Shown: in pieces, positions 35,062 through 42,132 of the stretch
How positions within the stretch are numbered: the stretch's first letter is position 1
Layout: each line of letters opens with the position of its first letter
Notes under the pieces: generated by a model
Databases searched by the model: none
Told to the model about the DNA's origin: nothing
What the model saw: only the letters and a program-made list of their open reading frames with translations
NCBI GenBank assembly: GCA_016190205.1
Contig: JACPQZ010000076.1
Location: 1 to 64,000, forward strand
Direction of reading: 5' to 3'
DNA from: Candidatus Omnitrophota bacterium
GTDB taxonomy: Bacteria; Omnitrophota; JACPQZ01
Length of the DNA stretch: 64,000 nt
Program-made: the position numbers and the translations under genes

Positions 35062-35889
35062 TTAAACTCCGGGGTTGTTATCAGTGCTTGGTACCGTGTT
35101 GCCGGGTACTGTATTTTTCCTTTCCGAAGACCGGCGGTAAGGTTTTAATTCCTCATCACTTTGGTAATCTCTAATGATTTCGCGAACCCGTTGGCTTATT
35201 GAAGAGGAATCAGTTATAACTGGACCACGAGCGATTAACTTCCGCTCTTCTGAGAATGTGTTTCCGCTTTTATCTTTATAACAAACCGAAATAATTAGAA
35301 AAGGCGGCCTCTCAGGCTCAAATATACTCCCTTTCTCGGAAATTGGAATCTCACGTTCTTCTTCAGGAGCTATTATATAGTGGAATTTTGGTTGGCGCCC
35401 TTTCTTATAAATTTGGGAAATATGCTCACCATCAACAATGTATGGGCGAGGAGCACTAAGATCAAAATATTCATGTACCCCTGTGATAGGATTAACAATC
35501 ACGACCTCGGAATCTAACGCCTCGCCGGTACCGATATTTTTTAGAGTTACTTTTCCAACGCCGTTTTCAATATCGACAATTTCATAGCGGCTTACAACTA
35601 ATCGAGGCTCATATGAATCAGCGCGCTTGGATGCAGTCACAACGAGGAGAATCGTAGAAATAAGTAAAGAGAGCAGTGCTGTTAACGTTGCTGGTTGCAC
35701 ATTTCCAAACCTGTCTCTCTCCCAGGAGAAAAAAATTATTATGCACGCAATCAGATAAATCCAGATCCAAGTTTTGATAGGAAGAGTATTCACAATAAGT
35801 GACGGTAGGAAAAAATAACCTGAAATGAAAAATGGCAATGGTAGGAGTAATGATGCAACTAAGTGCCGCAATAAGGTCATTATTCCCAT
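35062..35889 (-). CDS. Membrane protein of unknown function, AT-rich
   Basis: A 275-residue protein with three hydrophobic segments in the first 90 residues (SLLLPLPFFISGYFFLPSL, IWIYLIACIIIFF, ALLSLLISTILLVVTA), followed by a soluble beta-rich domain (LVVSRYEIVDIENGVGKVTLKNIGTGEA in outline) that resembles an immunoglobulin-like fold, then a charged tail. I do not recognise the family. Base composition is clearly more AT-rich than the neighbours, suggesting transfer. The last codons (NTVPGNTVPSTDNN) come from a copy of the dispersed GGTACC-type palindrome, so the repeat supplies the present C-terminus. Confidence 0.65.
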   Translation of the reverse strand: MGIMTLLRHLVASLLLPLPFFISGYFFLPSLIVNTLPIKTWIWIYLIACIIIFFSWERDRFGNVQPATLTALLSLLISTILLVVTASKRADSYEPRLVVSRYEIVDIENGVGKVTLKNIGTGEALDSEVVIVNPITGVHEYFDLSAPRPYIVDGEHISQIYKKGRQPKFHYIIAPEEEREIPISEKGSIFEPERPPFLIISVCYKDKSGNTFSEERKLIARGPVITDSSSISQRVREIIRDYQSDEELKPYRRSSERKNTVPGNTVPSTDNNPGV

Positions 35890-36013
35890 ACCGACATTCT
35901 TGATAGGTGCGCTATTGTTAACACAATGTTAACACAGGTCTATTTTATATAAGCAGGGAGTTATGGCTTAATCATCATTACCACTTCTGTATATTTAAAG
36001 TATGCATAACGGA

Positions 36014-36049
36014 GTCGACGGGATTTGGCGGTTTGGGCTCGCCACTTAG
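36014..36049. repeat. tRNA-Asp 3'-end fragment joined to GGCGGTTTGG
   Basis: GTCGACGGGATTTG at 36014-36027 copies the acceptor/T-arm end of the tRNA-Asp gene (36347-36360) and then switches to GCGGTTTGGGC instead of the rest of the T arm. The same GGCGGTTTGG follows a copied tRNA-Lys 3' end at 40014-40023. Confidence 0.65.
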
Positions 36050-36063
36050 TCGATTACTCCTTC

Positions 36064-36216
36064 GGTTATCGGTGTTCGGTGCTCGGTTATCGCAAGAAAA
36101 AGAAATATTATGAGCCTTCAGCCGTCGGCTATCTGCCTTGGGCTTTTGCTGATGGCTGATGGCTGATAGCCAACAGAGTTTGCGAGCACCGATAACCGAT
36201 CCACGATCACCGAATC
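36064..36216. repeat. Two-layer quasi-palindrome of short words
   Basis: An outer layer of CGGTTATCGG-type words (36064-36094) is mirrored by GCACCGATAACCGAT at 36184-36198, and an inner layer of GAGCCTTCAGCC words (36112-36137) by GCTGATGGCTGATGGCTGATAGC (split across 36150-36173). It fills the gap of about 450 bases between the AT-rich membrane gene and tRNA-Asp. No credible gene lies here. A plus-strand frame at 36159-36377 runs through this repeat and the antisense of tRNA-Asp. Confidence 0.6.
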
Positions 36217-36309
36217 AAATGCTCGCCCAAACTCGGCCACTCGCCGCGCCAAGGAAGGCGGTGCTCCCATATAGGTCGCACCGCATGTGTTGGGGGGCGC
36301 GGCTCACTT

Positions 36310-36360
36310 CAAATCCCGTCGACCTTTTGACGGAAAAGAAGACGGGGTCGACGGGATTTG
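36310..36360. repeat. Inverted repeat using the tRNA-Asp 3' end
   Basis: CAAATCCCGTCGACC at 36310-36324 is the exact reverse complement of 36346-36360, which lies inside the 3' end of the tRNA-Asp gene. The spacer is 21 bases. The transcript could form a 15-bp stem that competes with the T arm and acceptor stem of the tRNA, or act as a terminator. Confidence 0.65.
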
Positions 36361-36418
36361 AACCCGCGGTCTCCTGATCGACAGTCAGGCGCTTTAAGCC
36401 GGACTAAGCTACGACCCC
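36343..36418 (-). tRNA. tRNA-Asp (GTC)
   Basis: Cloverleaf on the minus strand: acceptor GGGGTCG pairs with CGACCCC, the D arm has GCTTAGTCCGG, the anticodon stem CCTGA/TCAGG encloses the loop CTGTCGA with anticodon GTC, and the T arm is GCGGGTTCAAATCCCGT. The CCA end is not encoded. It is the first downstream member of a loose group of four tRNA genes, all on the minus strand. Confidence 0.95.
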
Positions 36419-36424
36419 TTTAAA

Positions 36425-36536
36425 ACCGTGACTCGTCGCTCGTGAATCGTGGTTTTAGCAAGAAACACGCTTGTCGTGAGTGAAGCGTGATGTGTGGTGA
36501 AACCGTCACTTCACTCACCCCTCACCACACATGACA
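36425..36536. repeat. Quasi-palindrome between tRNA-Asp and tRNA-Val
   Basis: Words of the CGTGAATCGTG type (36425-36450) are followed by GTGAGTGAAGCGTGATGTGTGGTGA (split over 36476-36500), which is mirrored by TCACTTCACTCAC and TCACCACACATGAC at 36506-36536. It fills nearly all of the spacer between the two tRNA genes. Confidence 0.6.
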
Positions 36537-36561
36537 ATCTTTACTCGCCAAGAGTAGTCAT

Positions 36562-36635
36562 TGGGCGAAACAGGACTCGAACCTGTAACCCCTCGGATGT
36601 AAACCGAGTGCTCTGACCGATTGAGCTATTCGCCC
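36562..36635 (-). tRNA. tRNA-Val (TAC)
   Basis: Acceptor GGGCGAA pairs with TTCGCCC, the D arm has AGCTCAATCGGTCAGAGC, the anticodon stem CTCGG/CCGAG encloses TTTACAT with anticodon TAC, and the T arm is ACAGGTTCGAGTCCTGT. CCA is not encoded. Confidence 0.95.
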
Positions 36636-36654
36636 GAAAGCGTATATGATGTAG

Positions 36655-37116
36655 TCACGAATAACCTGATTTTCTTTTCTTCACGATTCGCGCCAGATCC
36701 AGTTTGTCCTGCGGGCGTCCGCTTGCCTTTTTAGACAGTATGAGCTCATCGAGGCCCATGATGTTGATGGCGATTTTCCCATACCGGCTATGTCTCCGGT
36801 GTTTCCATGCCTCAATTGCAGAGACCCCCGGCACCTTAATCAAAATGTCCACTCTTACCGGCGCAATACCTATTTGAAGTATTACGGATTGATCCTGAAA
36901 ATCACCCGGGCGCACCCCTTTCAGAGGAGCACCATAGAACTTCAGGGCCTTGTAGACGCTGCGTGGATCGTTCAGTTCTGCCGGGATCCAGATGTCCAGA
37001 TCTTTCGTAAATCGGGGCTCGGAATAAAATATAACGGCGTGAGCGCCGATAACAAGATACTTGATCTTATGCGCGTTTAAGGCGCTGAACAGATCTTCGT
37101 AATCGGAGCTCGGCAA
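36655..37116 (-). CDS. Nucleotidyltransferase-fold protein (second locus)
   Basis: A 153-residue protein with YLVIGAHAVIFYSEP and FTKDLDIWIPAE, the G-x...D-x-D core of a minimal nucleotidyltransferase, and VRVDILIKVPGV providing a third Asp. The C-terminal MGLDELILSKKASGRPQDKLDLARI matches DUF6036/AbiEii-like proteins. It follows and overlaps by 50 bases a 65-residue gene, an arrangement seen repeatedly for this type. Antitoxin, toxin or tRNA-modifying roles are possible, none shown here. Confidence 0.8.
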   Translation of the reverse strand: MPSSDYEDLFSALNAHKIKYLVIGAHAVIFYSEPRFTKDLDIWIPAELNDPRSVYKALKFYGAPLKGVRPGDFQDQSVILQIGIAPVRVDILIKVPGVSAIEAWKHRRHSRYGKIAINIMGLDELILSKKASGRPQDKLDLARIVKKRKSGYS

Positions 37117-37264
37117 CTGGCTTCCCCCGCATCTTCAGAAACGTACTGACCATAGCCCAAGCGGCTTCAAAACGCGCCGCCGCACCCGCACGCCGCCAAA
37201 ACCACCGGTCAAACGCATCGGCTTCTTTAAAAGATTTCGACTTGTGAATCCATGTCTTGCTCAT
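37067..37264 (-). CDS. Small protein preceding a nucleotidyltransferase
   Basis: A 65-residue protein: SFKEADAFDRWFWRRAGAAARFEAAWAMVSTFL, then GKPVAELRLRRSVQRLKRA, highly basic at the end. Similar short proteins precede DUF6036-type nucleotidyltransferases in other bacteria. It probably forms a complex with the product of 36655-37116. No enzymatic motif is visible. Confidence 0.75.
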   Translation of the reverse strand: MSKTWIHKSKSFKEADAFDRWFWRRAGAAARFEAAWAMVSTFLKMRGKPVAELRLRRSVQRLKRA

Positions 37265-37359
37265 CGCATTCCTACCCCCTTGCCCACCTAAACTATGCGA
37301 ACCTTAGCACATAGCCTCGAAGCCCCCCGAAGCATCATGCGAAGGGGAGCGAAGAAGTG

Positions 37360-37434
37360 CGTCCCCAACGGGATTTGAACCCGTGTTGACGGCTCGAAAG
37401 GCCGTTGTCCTAGACCGGGCTAGACGATGGGGAC
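37360..37434 (-). tRNA. tRNA-Glu (TTC)
   Basis: Acceptor GTCCCCA pairs with TGGGGAC, the D arm has CGTCTAGCCCGGTCTAGG, the anticodon stem ACGGC/GCCGT encloses CTTTCGA with anticodon TTC, and the T arm is ACGGGTTCAAATCCCGT. CCA is not encoded. It lies about 95 bases after the small gene at 37067. Confidence 0.95.
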
Positions 37435-37455
37435 AGTAATCAGAACCAAATCCGG

Positions 37456-37573
37456 CCTCGTGAAGCGTCGATCGTGAAGACTATCTCACAACCCTGTAAT
37501 AGAACCTCGCGCCGCTGCCCCTCGTAGCCGCATCTTCCTGATACGAGATACGCTTCACGAGATACGAGATACG
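37456..37573. repeat. Inverted repeat with GATACGAGATACG words
   Basis: CTCGTGAAGCG at 37457-37467 is perfectly complementary to CGCTTCACGAG at 37551-37561. Tandem GATACGAGATACG words adjoin the right arm and CGATCGTGAAG the left. It fills the gap between tRNA-Glu and the lipoprotein gene end. Similar words recur at 54440-54570. Confidence 0.6.
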
Positions 37574-37590
37574 AAAATGTGGACAGCGTG

Positions 37591-39603
37591 TTACTCGAAA
37601 ACAACGTCCGCAATCCAAATCGTCCGCGACCCAGCGGCTCCCTTGACGCCGGCCTCATCCGCAAGAAGAATATTCGAGATGCGCGACGCGTCGAGCCGGC
37701 CGTCCTGGCGTTTCTTCTCGTCCACCGAAAGGTCGTTCAAGGGGTACTCAAAACGCTTCCATTCGGCACCCACCGGCACCATGACAAAGAAAGCCTCTCC
37801 CCCGCTCTCCTCCACTTGGACGAACACCTGGCCGTCGCGGTCGCTCCGCGCCCAAAAGCCAAGGGTACGGGCATCCCGCAGCCGGTCTGACGGGAGCGGC
37901 TTGACCGCCCAGATCCACTGGCCCTGGTAATGGTAGTTCCATTGCATGGACGTCGTGCCGACCGCCGGCCCCTCTGAAACGGCTGTCACGCTGGTGCCGG
38001 GAGAGACGGTAAAAACATCAGCCGCTTTTGAAAAATCAAGCTGGAAGCTGCCAGGCCTATCCTGCCGCGTCTGGGGCACAAGGGGTGCCGGCTCATGCCG
38101 GGCACCGGAGTCAACGTCATCTTTAGGGCCGCCGGCAAGAACCGCCCTCCATTCCTCCCAGCCGAGCTTCGGACGCAGAGAGCTATCAAAGAATCCAATG
38201 TTCCGCCAGATGAGATTTGCCTCGCTTCCGGGAACCCCCGACATCTTCTCAAATAGCGCATCATAATCAACGGCTAAAAACCAGGTTACAAAGAGCCAGC
38301 CGTCACGCCGGGCGAATCGGCCGAGATCCCTTACGTAATCGGCCTGTGTCTTTTCATCTCCGTACATCTTGAGCCCGTAGGTCGGGATGGAGATATCACG
38401 GGTCGTGTAGCCTGTCTCGCAGATCGCGACGGGTTTTCGGGTGTATCCGCGCAGCCACTCGAATGGCTCGCGCCAAGCGCCCGGCGCCGCGGGAAGGGGC
38501 GGGTCACCCATGGCCTCGCCGAAAGACGACGTGTACGGATAGAAACTAAGTCCCAGGTAGTCACATTTTTCAACGAGTGGCTTCACACGCTCGGCGACGT
38601 CGGGCCTGCGCAACGACCCCAAACCGAAGGAGATACCGATCCAAAGATCCGGATACTCCTCTTTCAGACGGCTATACACATAATCAAAGAGCGCTTCAAA
38701 CTGCGGCCAGCGAGTAGGATCATTCCGAGCAAGTTCACCGGCTTCGATGCCAACGTTGAGGAACTTCGGGTGAAACTTTTCGACCGCCTGGCGGGCGTAC
38801 CTCAAATACGCCTCTTTGACTGTGGGGTTATCCAACCCTGCGCCTTGCAGTTCCTTCGGAAGCGGCGTCCCATCAAGTCCCCCTACGAGGCTCTTGCGGT
38901 CTGTGGCGAGAGGGGCCAACCCCACGTACACCACATGTCCCTTGGGGATTCTCCGTACCTCGTCATCCCACTTCTCACCCGCCTTGCCCGAAATCACCCG
39001 GTCGGCGAGGAGGTCATCCCACGGCACTCCGTCGTCGAAATGCAGGGCATAGAGCGTGGAATGGGGCACGATGATTTCGCGTGTGCGGGTCACCGCCTCG
39101 AGTGTGAAGTCATACGGAAAAGGGGTAAAACCAAAGTAGGGGGCGTCCTCCGGGTCCGGTTTTCCGGCCCAGGCAGTCCCAGTGAATGTGACTGCGTTTG
39201 AAGTATCCTTTGAAGTTACCCTTTCGCTCTCCATTGAGACCGTACCTTCTAGAAACCTGACGGCGATCCCCTCGACCCTCCGTCCCTGCTCCCAATCCAG
39301 CAAGCCGGGGGCAAAGGTCTTGTGACTATATGTTACGCGGATCACCCCATCCACCCGGCCATAGAGTTTCAACGCCTCTTTACGAAGGCGTTTATGGAGA
39401 GTGGAGTCGGAAACGGGAAACAAACCGCTGGCTGCCTCTACGCCGACCGGGCCGAGTTCTTCGTATCGCTCAGCCGGTGCGAGTTGGCTTATCAGGAAAT
39501 TATCTTTTGAGATAGAGCGTTCGGGTCCGGCAATGGGAGACACAGCACACCCCAATAAGGAGATCCCGAACATGAGACCTGCCATCCCTAATCTCATATT
39601 CAT
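37591..39603 (-). CDS. Lipoprotein with a clan GH-A-like glycoside hydrolase domain
   Basis: A 670-residue lipoprotein: lipobox ISLLGCA with Cys19. Residues about 40-115 form a small domain (YEELGPVGVEA...RVEGIAVRFL) like the YbjQ/heavy-metal-binding type. Residues about 160-480 look like a TIM barrel with candidate acid/base Glu near 287 (NVGIEAGEL) and nucleophile Glu near 396 (AICETGYTT), as in GH53 and related families. Residues about 515-670 are a jelly-roll, carbohydrate-binding-like domain. The substrate is unknown, and a beta-galactan or similar polymer would fit GH53. It overlaps the upstream lipoprotein gene by four bases. Confidence 0.75.
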   Translation of the reverse strand: MNMRLGMAGLMFGISLLGCAVSPIAGPERSISKDNFLISQLAPAERYEELGPVGVEAASGLFPVSDSTLHKRLRKEALKLYGRVDGVIRVTYSHKTFAPGLLDWEQGRRVEGIAVRFLEGTVSMESERVTSKDTSNAVTFTGTAWAGKPDPEDAPYFGFTPFPYDFTLEAVTRTREIIVPHSTLYALHFDDGVPWDDLLADRVISGKAGEKWDDEVRRIPKGHVVYVGLAPLATDRKSLVGGLDGTPLPKELQGAGLDNPTVKEAYLRYARQAVEKFHPKFLNVGIEAGELARNDPTRWPQFEALFDYVYSRLKEEYPDLWIGISFGLGSLRRPDVAERVKPLVEKCDYLGLSFYPYTSSFGEAMGDPPLPAAPGAWREPFEWLRGYTRKPVAICETGYTTRDISIPTYGLKMYGDEKTQADYVRDLGRFARRDGWLFVTWFLAVDYDALFEKMSGVPGSEANLIWRNIGFFDSSLRPKLGWEEWRAVLAGGPKDDVDSGARHEPAPLVPQTRQDRPGSFQLDFSKAADVFTVSPGTSVTAVSEGPAVGTTSMQWNYHYQGQWIWAVKPLPSDRLRDARTLGFWARSDRDGQVFVQVEESGGEAFFVMVPVGAEWKRFEYPLNDLSVDEKKRQDGRLDASRISNILLADEAGVKGAAGSRTIWIADVVFE

Positions 39604-39965
39604 TTGTACCGTGCCAGGCCCCTCTCATCCGTTACGTACTCATAGTCGACCACCACCCCGTCCCGAAACGTCACGGTGAGAGTCTGGCCGCTGCCACCCG
39701 ATCGGCTCCAGGTGATGAGAAAAGGAATGCCAAAGACCTTTTCCACGCCGTGCCGATACACAAAGACCTCAGTCCCGGAAGGTTTGTAGATGACCTGCTG
39801 AGGTCTCCCGATCAAATTGACGATATCATCCTTAGTGCTGGTGCCAATCACGATCCTTTGAACCTCATGGGGATGAATCTCGGCCAGGCGGCCGTGCGAG
39901 GCGATCGAGCAGCCCGATACCCAGACGAACCCGAATAATAGAAGGATGTAGCCCTTGATTTTCAT
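39600..39965 (-). CDS. Small BamE/SmpA-like lipoprotein
   Basis: A 121-residue lipoprotein with lipobox VWVSGCS (Cys19). IVIGTSTKDDIVNLIGRPQQVIYKPSGTEVFVY in outline is the helix-helix-sheet start of the BamE/OmlA fold, and VTFRDGVVVDYEY is the last strand. It differs from true BamE and lies with a glycoside hydrolase lipoprotein gene, overlapping it as ATGA, so it is probably an accessory to that protein rather than a BAM subunit. Confidence 0.72.
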   Translation of the reverse strand: MKIKGYILLLFGFVWVSGCSIASHGRLAEIHPHEVQRIVIGTSTKDDIVNLIGRPQQVIYKPSGTEVFVYRHGVEKVFGIPFLITWSRSGGSGQTLTVTFRDGVVVDYEYVTDERGLARYK

Positions 39966-39996
39966 GTAGTTATCACCTCTCTAAAGATGGCAATCG

Positions 39997-40041
39997 TGAG
40001 GGCAGATGGATTCGGCGGTTTGGCAGAGAATCCATCTGCCC
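39997..40041. repeat. Hairpin built from a tRNA-Lys 3'-end copy
   Basis: TGAGGGCAGATGGATTCG at 39997-40014 exactly copies the last 18 bases of tRNA-Lys (40060-40077 on the plus strand). GAATCCATCTGCCC at 40028-40041 is its perfect inverted copy, giving a 14-bp stem with a 14-base loop GGCGGTTTGGCAGA. The loop shares GGCGGTTTGG with the tRNA-Asp copy at 36027. It lies 20 bases downstream of the tRNA and could terminate its transcript. Confidence 0.75.
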
Positions 40042-40059
40042 AATACATGTAAAGAACTC

Positions 40060-40133
40060 TGAGGGCAGATGGATTCGAACCATCGACACCCGCCTTAAAA
40101 GGGCGGTGCTCTACCAGACTGAGCTATGCCCCC
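40060..40133 (-). tRNA. tRNA-Lys (TTT)
   Basis: Acceptor GGGGGCA pairs with TGCCCTC (one G-T), the D arm has AGCTCAGTCTGGTAGAGC, the anticodon stem CCGCC/GGCGG encloses CTTTTAA with anticodon TTT, and the T arm is GATGGTTCGAATCCATC. CCA is not encoded. Its first base is also the last base of the frr stop codon TAG, so it must be processed from, or start inside, the frr transcript. Confidence 0.95.
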
Positions 40134-40693
40134 TAAACCGTGTGGATTTCCTTTTCCTTGTCAGAGAGGAGGCGGTCGATGTCCTTCGCGTAACGGTCGG
40201 TGACCTTCTGCAGCTCCTCCTGCGCCCGGCGGCCCTCGTCTTCAGACAGCCGGCCCTCGTCCTCCTCCTTTTCGAGGGCCTCCTTCGCCTCACGCCGGAT
40301 ATTGCGTAAGGACACGCGGCTCTGCTCAGACATGTGCCGGACCACCTTCTCAAGCTCCTGGCGGCGCTCCGCCGTCGGCTGGGGCATGGTGAGGCGGACA
40401 TGCTTGCCGTCGTTCTGGGGCGTGATCCCCAAGCCCGACTCCTGAATGGCCTTCTCGATATTGGAAATCTGCCCGGCATCCCAAGGCTGAATCACGATGA
40501 CCCTTGCCTCGGGTATGGTCAGGGATGCCATCTGCTTGAGAGGTGTAGGCGTGCCGTAGTAATCCACACGGAGGCTGTCCAAAAGCGCTGTGTTTGCACG
40601 TCCGGTCCGAACCGTGTGGAACTCATTGACCAATGCCTCAAGTGCCTTCTTCATCTTGACTTCGCCGTGATGAATGATCTCTTTGGCGGGCAT
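40133..40693 (-). CDS. frr: Ribosome recycling factor
   Basis: Splits post-termination ribosomes together with EF-G. ATG 40693 with AAGGAGGG six bases upstream gives 186 residues, the normal length. Motifs HTVRTGRANTALLDSLRVDYYG and QPWDAGQISNIEKAI are typical, as is the long helical C-terminal part with VRHMSEQSRVSLRNIRREAKEAL in outline. It is the last gene of rpsB-tsf-pyrH-frr and its stop codon overlaps tRNA-Lys by one base. Confidence 0.97.
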   Translation of the reverse strand: MPAKEIIHHGEVKMKKALEALVNEFHTVRTGRANTALLDSLRVDYYGTPTPLKQMASLTIPEARVIVIQPWDAGQISNIEKAIQESGLGITPQNDGKHVRLTMPQPTAERRQELEKVVRHMSEQSRVSLRNIRREAKEALEKEEDEGRLSEDEGRRAQEELQKVTDRYAKDIDRLLSDKEKEIHTV

Positions 40694-40742
40694 ACCAAAC
40701 CCTCCTTGTCGCGAGCTCAAACTAAAGTTTCATTAATTTTTA

Positions 40743-41525
40743 TTACGATCCGACGCGGGTTCCTATCTTTTCGCCGCAGATGACACGCTTGATGTTTCCG
40801 GGACGCGTGGTATTGAACACGATGATGGGGAGCTTGTTCTCCATACACAGCGACACGGCTGTGGAATCCATGACCTTTAGACCCTTGTTCAAGACATCGA
40901 TGTACCGAAGCTCATTAAACTTCTTGGCCGTGCGGTCCTTGACCGGATCGCTGGTATAAACCCCGTCCACCTTGGTCGCTTTTAAAACCACATCGGCGTT
41001 GATCTCGATGCCGCGCAGCGCGGCAGTGGTATCGGTGGTAAAGTAGGGATTGCCCGTGCCGCCCGCAAGGATAACGACGCGGCCTTTTTCCAAATGGCGG
41101 ATCGCACGCCTGCGGATATAGGGCTCGGCGATCTGGGACACCTCGATGGCCGTCATGACGCGCGTATAGACACCCTGCTTTTCCAGGGCATCTTGGAGCG
41201 CCATGCCGTTAATGATGGTGGCCAGCATCCCCATGTAATCCGCCGTGGCGGGCGCGATGGTGTGCTGGGCGCGGGCCGCGCCGCGGAAGATATTCCCCCC
41301 TCCCACAACGATCGCGACGTCCACTTTGAGCGCATGGACCTCACGGATTTCCCTGGCTAGGTGGGTAAGGGCGTCGGGGTCAATGCCATGTCCCTGGCTC
41401 CCCTGGAGGGCCTCGCCGCTCAACTTGAGGATGACCCTTTTGTAGGCTGGCTTTTCCTGCGCCGGGCGGGCGCGGCCGCGCCCTGCGGCAGACGAAGCCT
41501 GCTCCGCTTGGCTAGGTTGTGACAT
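40743..41525 (-). CDS. pyrH: UMP kinase
   Basis: Phosphorylates UMP to UDP. The 260 residues include about 25 extra, Ala/Arg/Gln-rich residues before the conserved start [15 protein letters not shown]. Further motifs are [31 protein letters not shown] and [17 protein letters not shown], which form the UMP and ATP sites. It overlaps the end of tsf by 14 bases and is followed by frr, the usual order. Confidence 0.97.
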   Translation of the reverse strand: MSQPSQAEQASSAAGRGRARPAQEKPAYKRVILKLSGEALQGSQGHGIDPDALTHLAREIREVHALKVDVAIVVGGGNIFRGAARAQHTIAPATADYMGMLATIINGMALQDALEKQGVYTRVMTAIEVSQIAEPYIRRRAIRHLEKGRVVILAGGTGNPYFTTDTTAALRGIEINADVVLKATKVDGVYTSDPVKDRTAKKFNELRYIDVLNKGLKVMDSTAVSLCMENKLPIIVFNTTRPGNIKRVICGEKIGTRVGS

Positions 41526-42132
41526 GCGGTCTTATGTCTTCTCCCAGTTCGTACCGGGTGAACCGCCGGATCACGATATTTTCGCCGATCCTCGCGATCG
41601 TCTCGACCAGATAGGCCTGAATGTTCACATCGGGTCTTTTGATAAAAGGCTGGTCCAGAAGGCAGGTCTCCTGATAGAACTTTTCAAGCTTGCCCGCCAC
41701 GATCTTTTCGACCACGGCAAGAGGTTTGCCGGAGATCTGGGATGCGTAAATGTTCTTCTCACTTTCCACCACGGCCGGCGGCACATCCTGACGCGTGATA
41801 TAGCGGGGGCGGGAGGCAGCGACCTGTAACGCTACGTCTTTGACAAAGGCCTGGAAATCCGAATTGCGGGCCACGAAATCGGTCTCGCACGCCACCTCGA
41901 TCAGGACGCCCACCCTGCTCCCCGGGTGAATATAGGAATAAACGAGGCCTTCCTTGACCTCGCGGCCGCTCTTTTTTTCCGCGACCTGAATCCCTTTCCT
42001 GCGCAAAATTTGAACGGCGCGGTCCACATCACCGCCCGTTTCCTGAAGGGCGTCTCTGCACTCCATGAAGCCTGCGCCGGTCTTTTCGCGCAGCTTGAGG
42101 ATGTCTTCCTTGCTCACAACGGCCGTGCTCAT
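41512..42132 (-). CDS. tsf: Elongation factor Ts
   Basis: Nucleotide exchange factor for EF-Tu. The UBA-like N-terminus [27 protein letters not shown] and the exchange motif [12 protein letters not shown] are complete. At 206 residues it is the short form, lacking the second half of the core and coiled coil of E. coli Ts, which is common outside Proteobacteria. The start overlaps the rpsB stop by four bases (ATGA). Confidence 0.97.
   Translation of the reverse strand: MSTAVVSKEDILKLREKTGAGFMECRDALQETGGDVDRAVQILRRKGIQVAEKKSGREVKEGLVYSYIHPGSRVGVLIEVACETDFVARNSDFQAFVKDVALQVAASRPRYITRQDVPPAVVESEKNIYASQISGKPLAVVEKIVAGKLEKFYQETCLLDQPFIKRPDVNIQAYLVETIARIGENIVIRRFTRYELGEDIRPHVTT

Noticed and set aside
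33180-36355. Integrated element bounded by tRNA-Asp att sites
   Set aside because: Partial tRNA-Asp ends at 33180, 34302 and 36343 resemble att copies, but there is no integrase, relaxase or phage gene between them, so a genomic island is not supported.
36159-36377. Plus-strand frame of 72 codons
   Set aside because: It runs through a quasi-palindrome and the antisense of tRNA-Asp, so it is not a credible gene.
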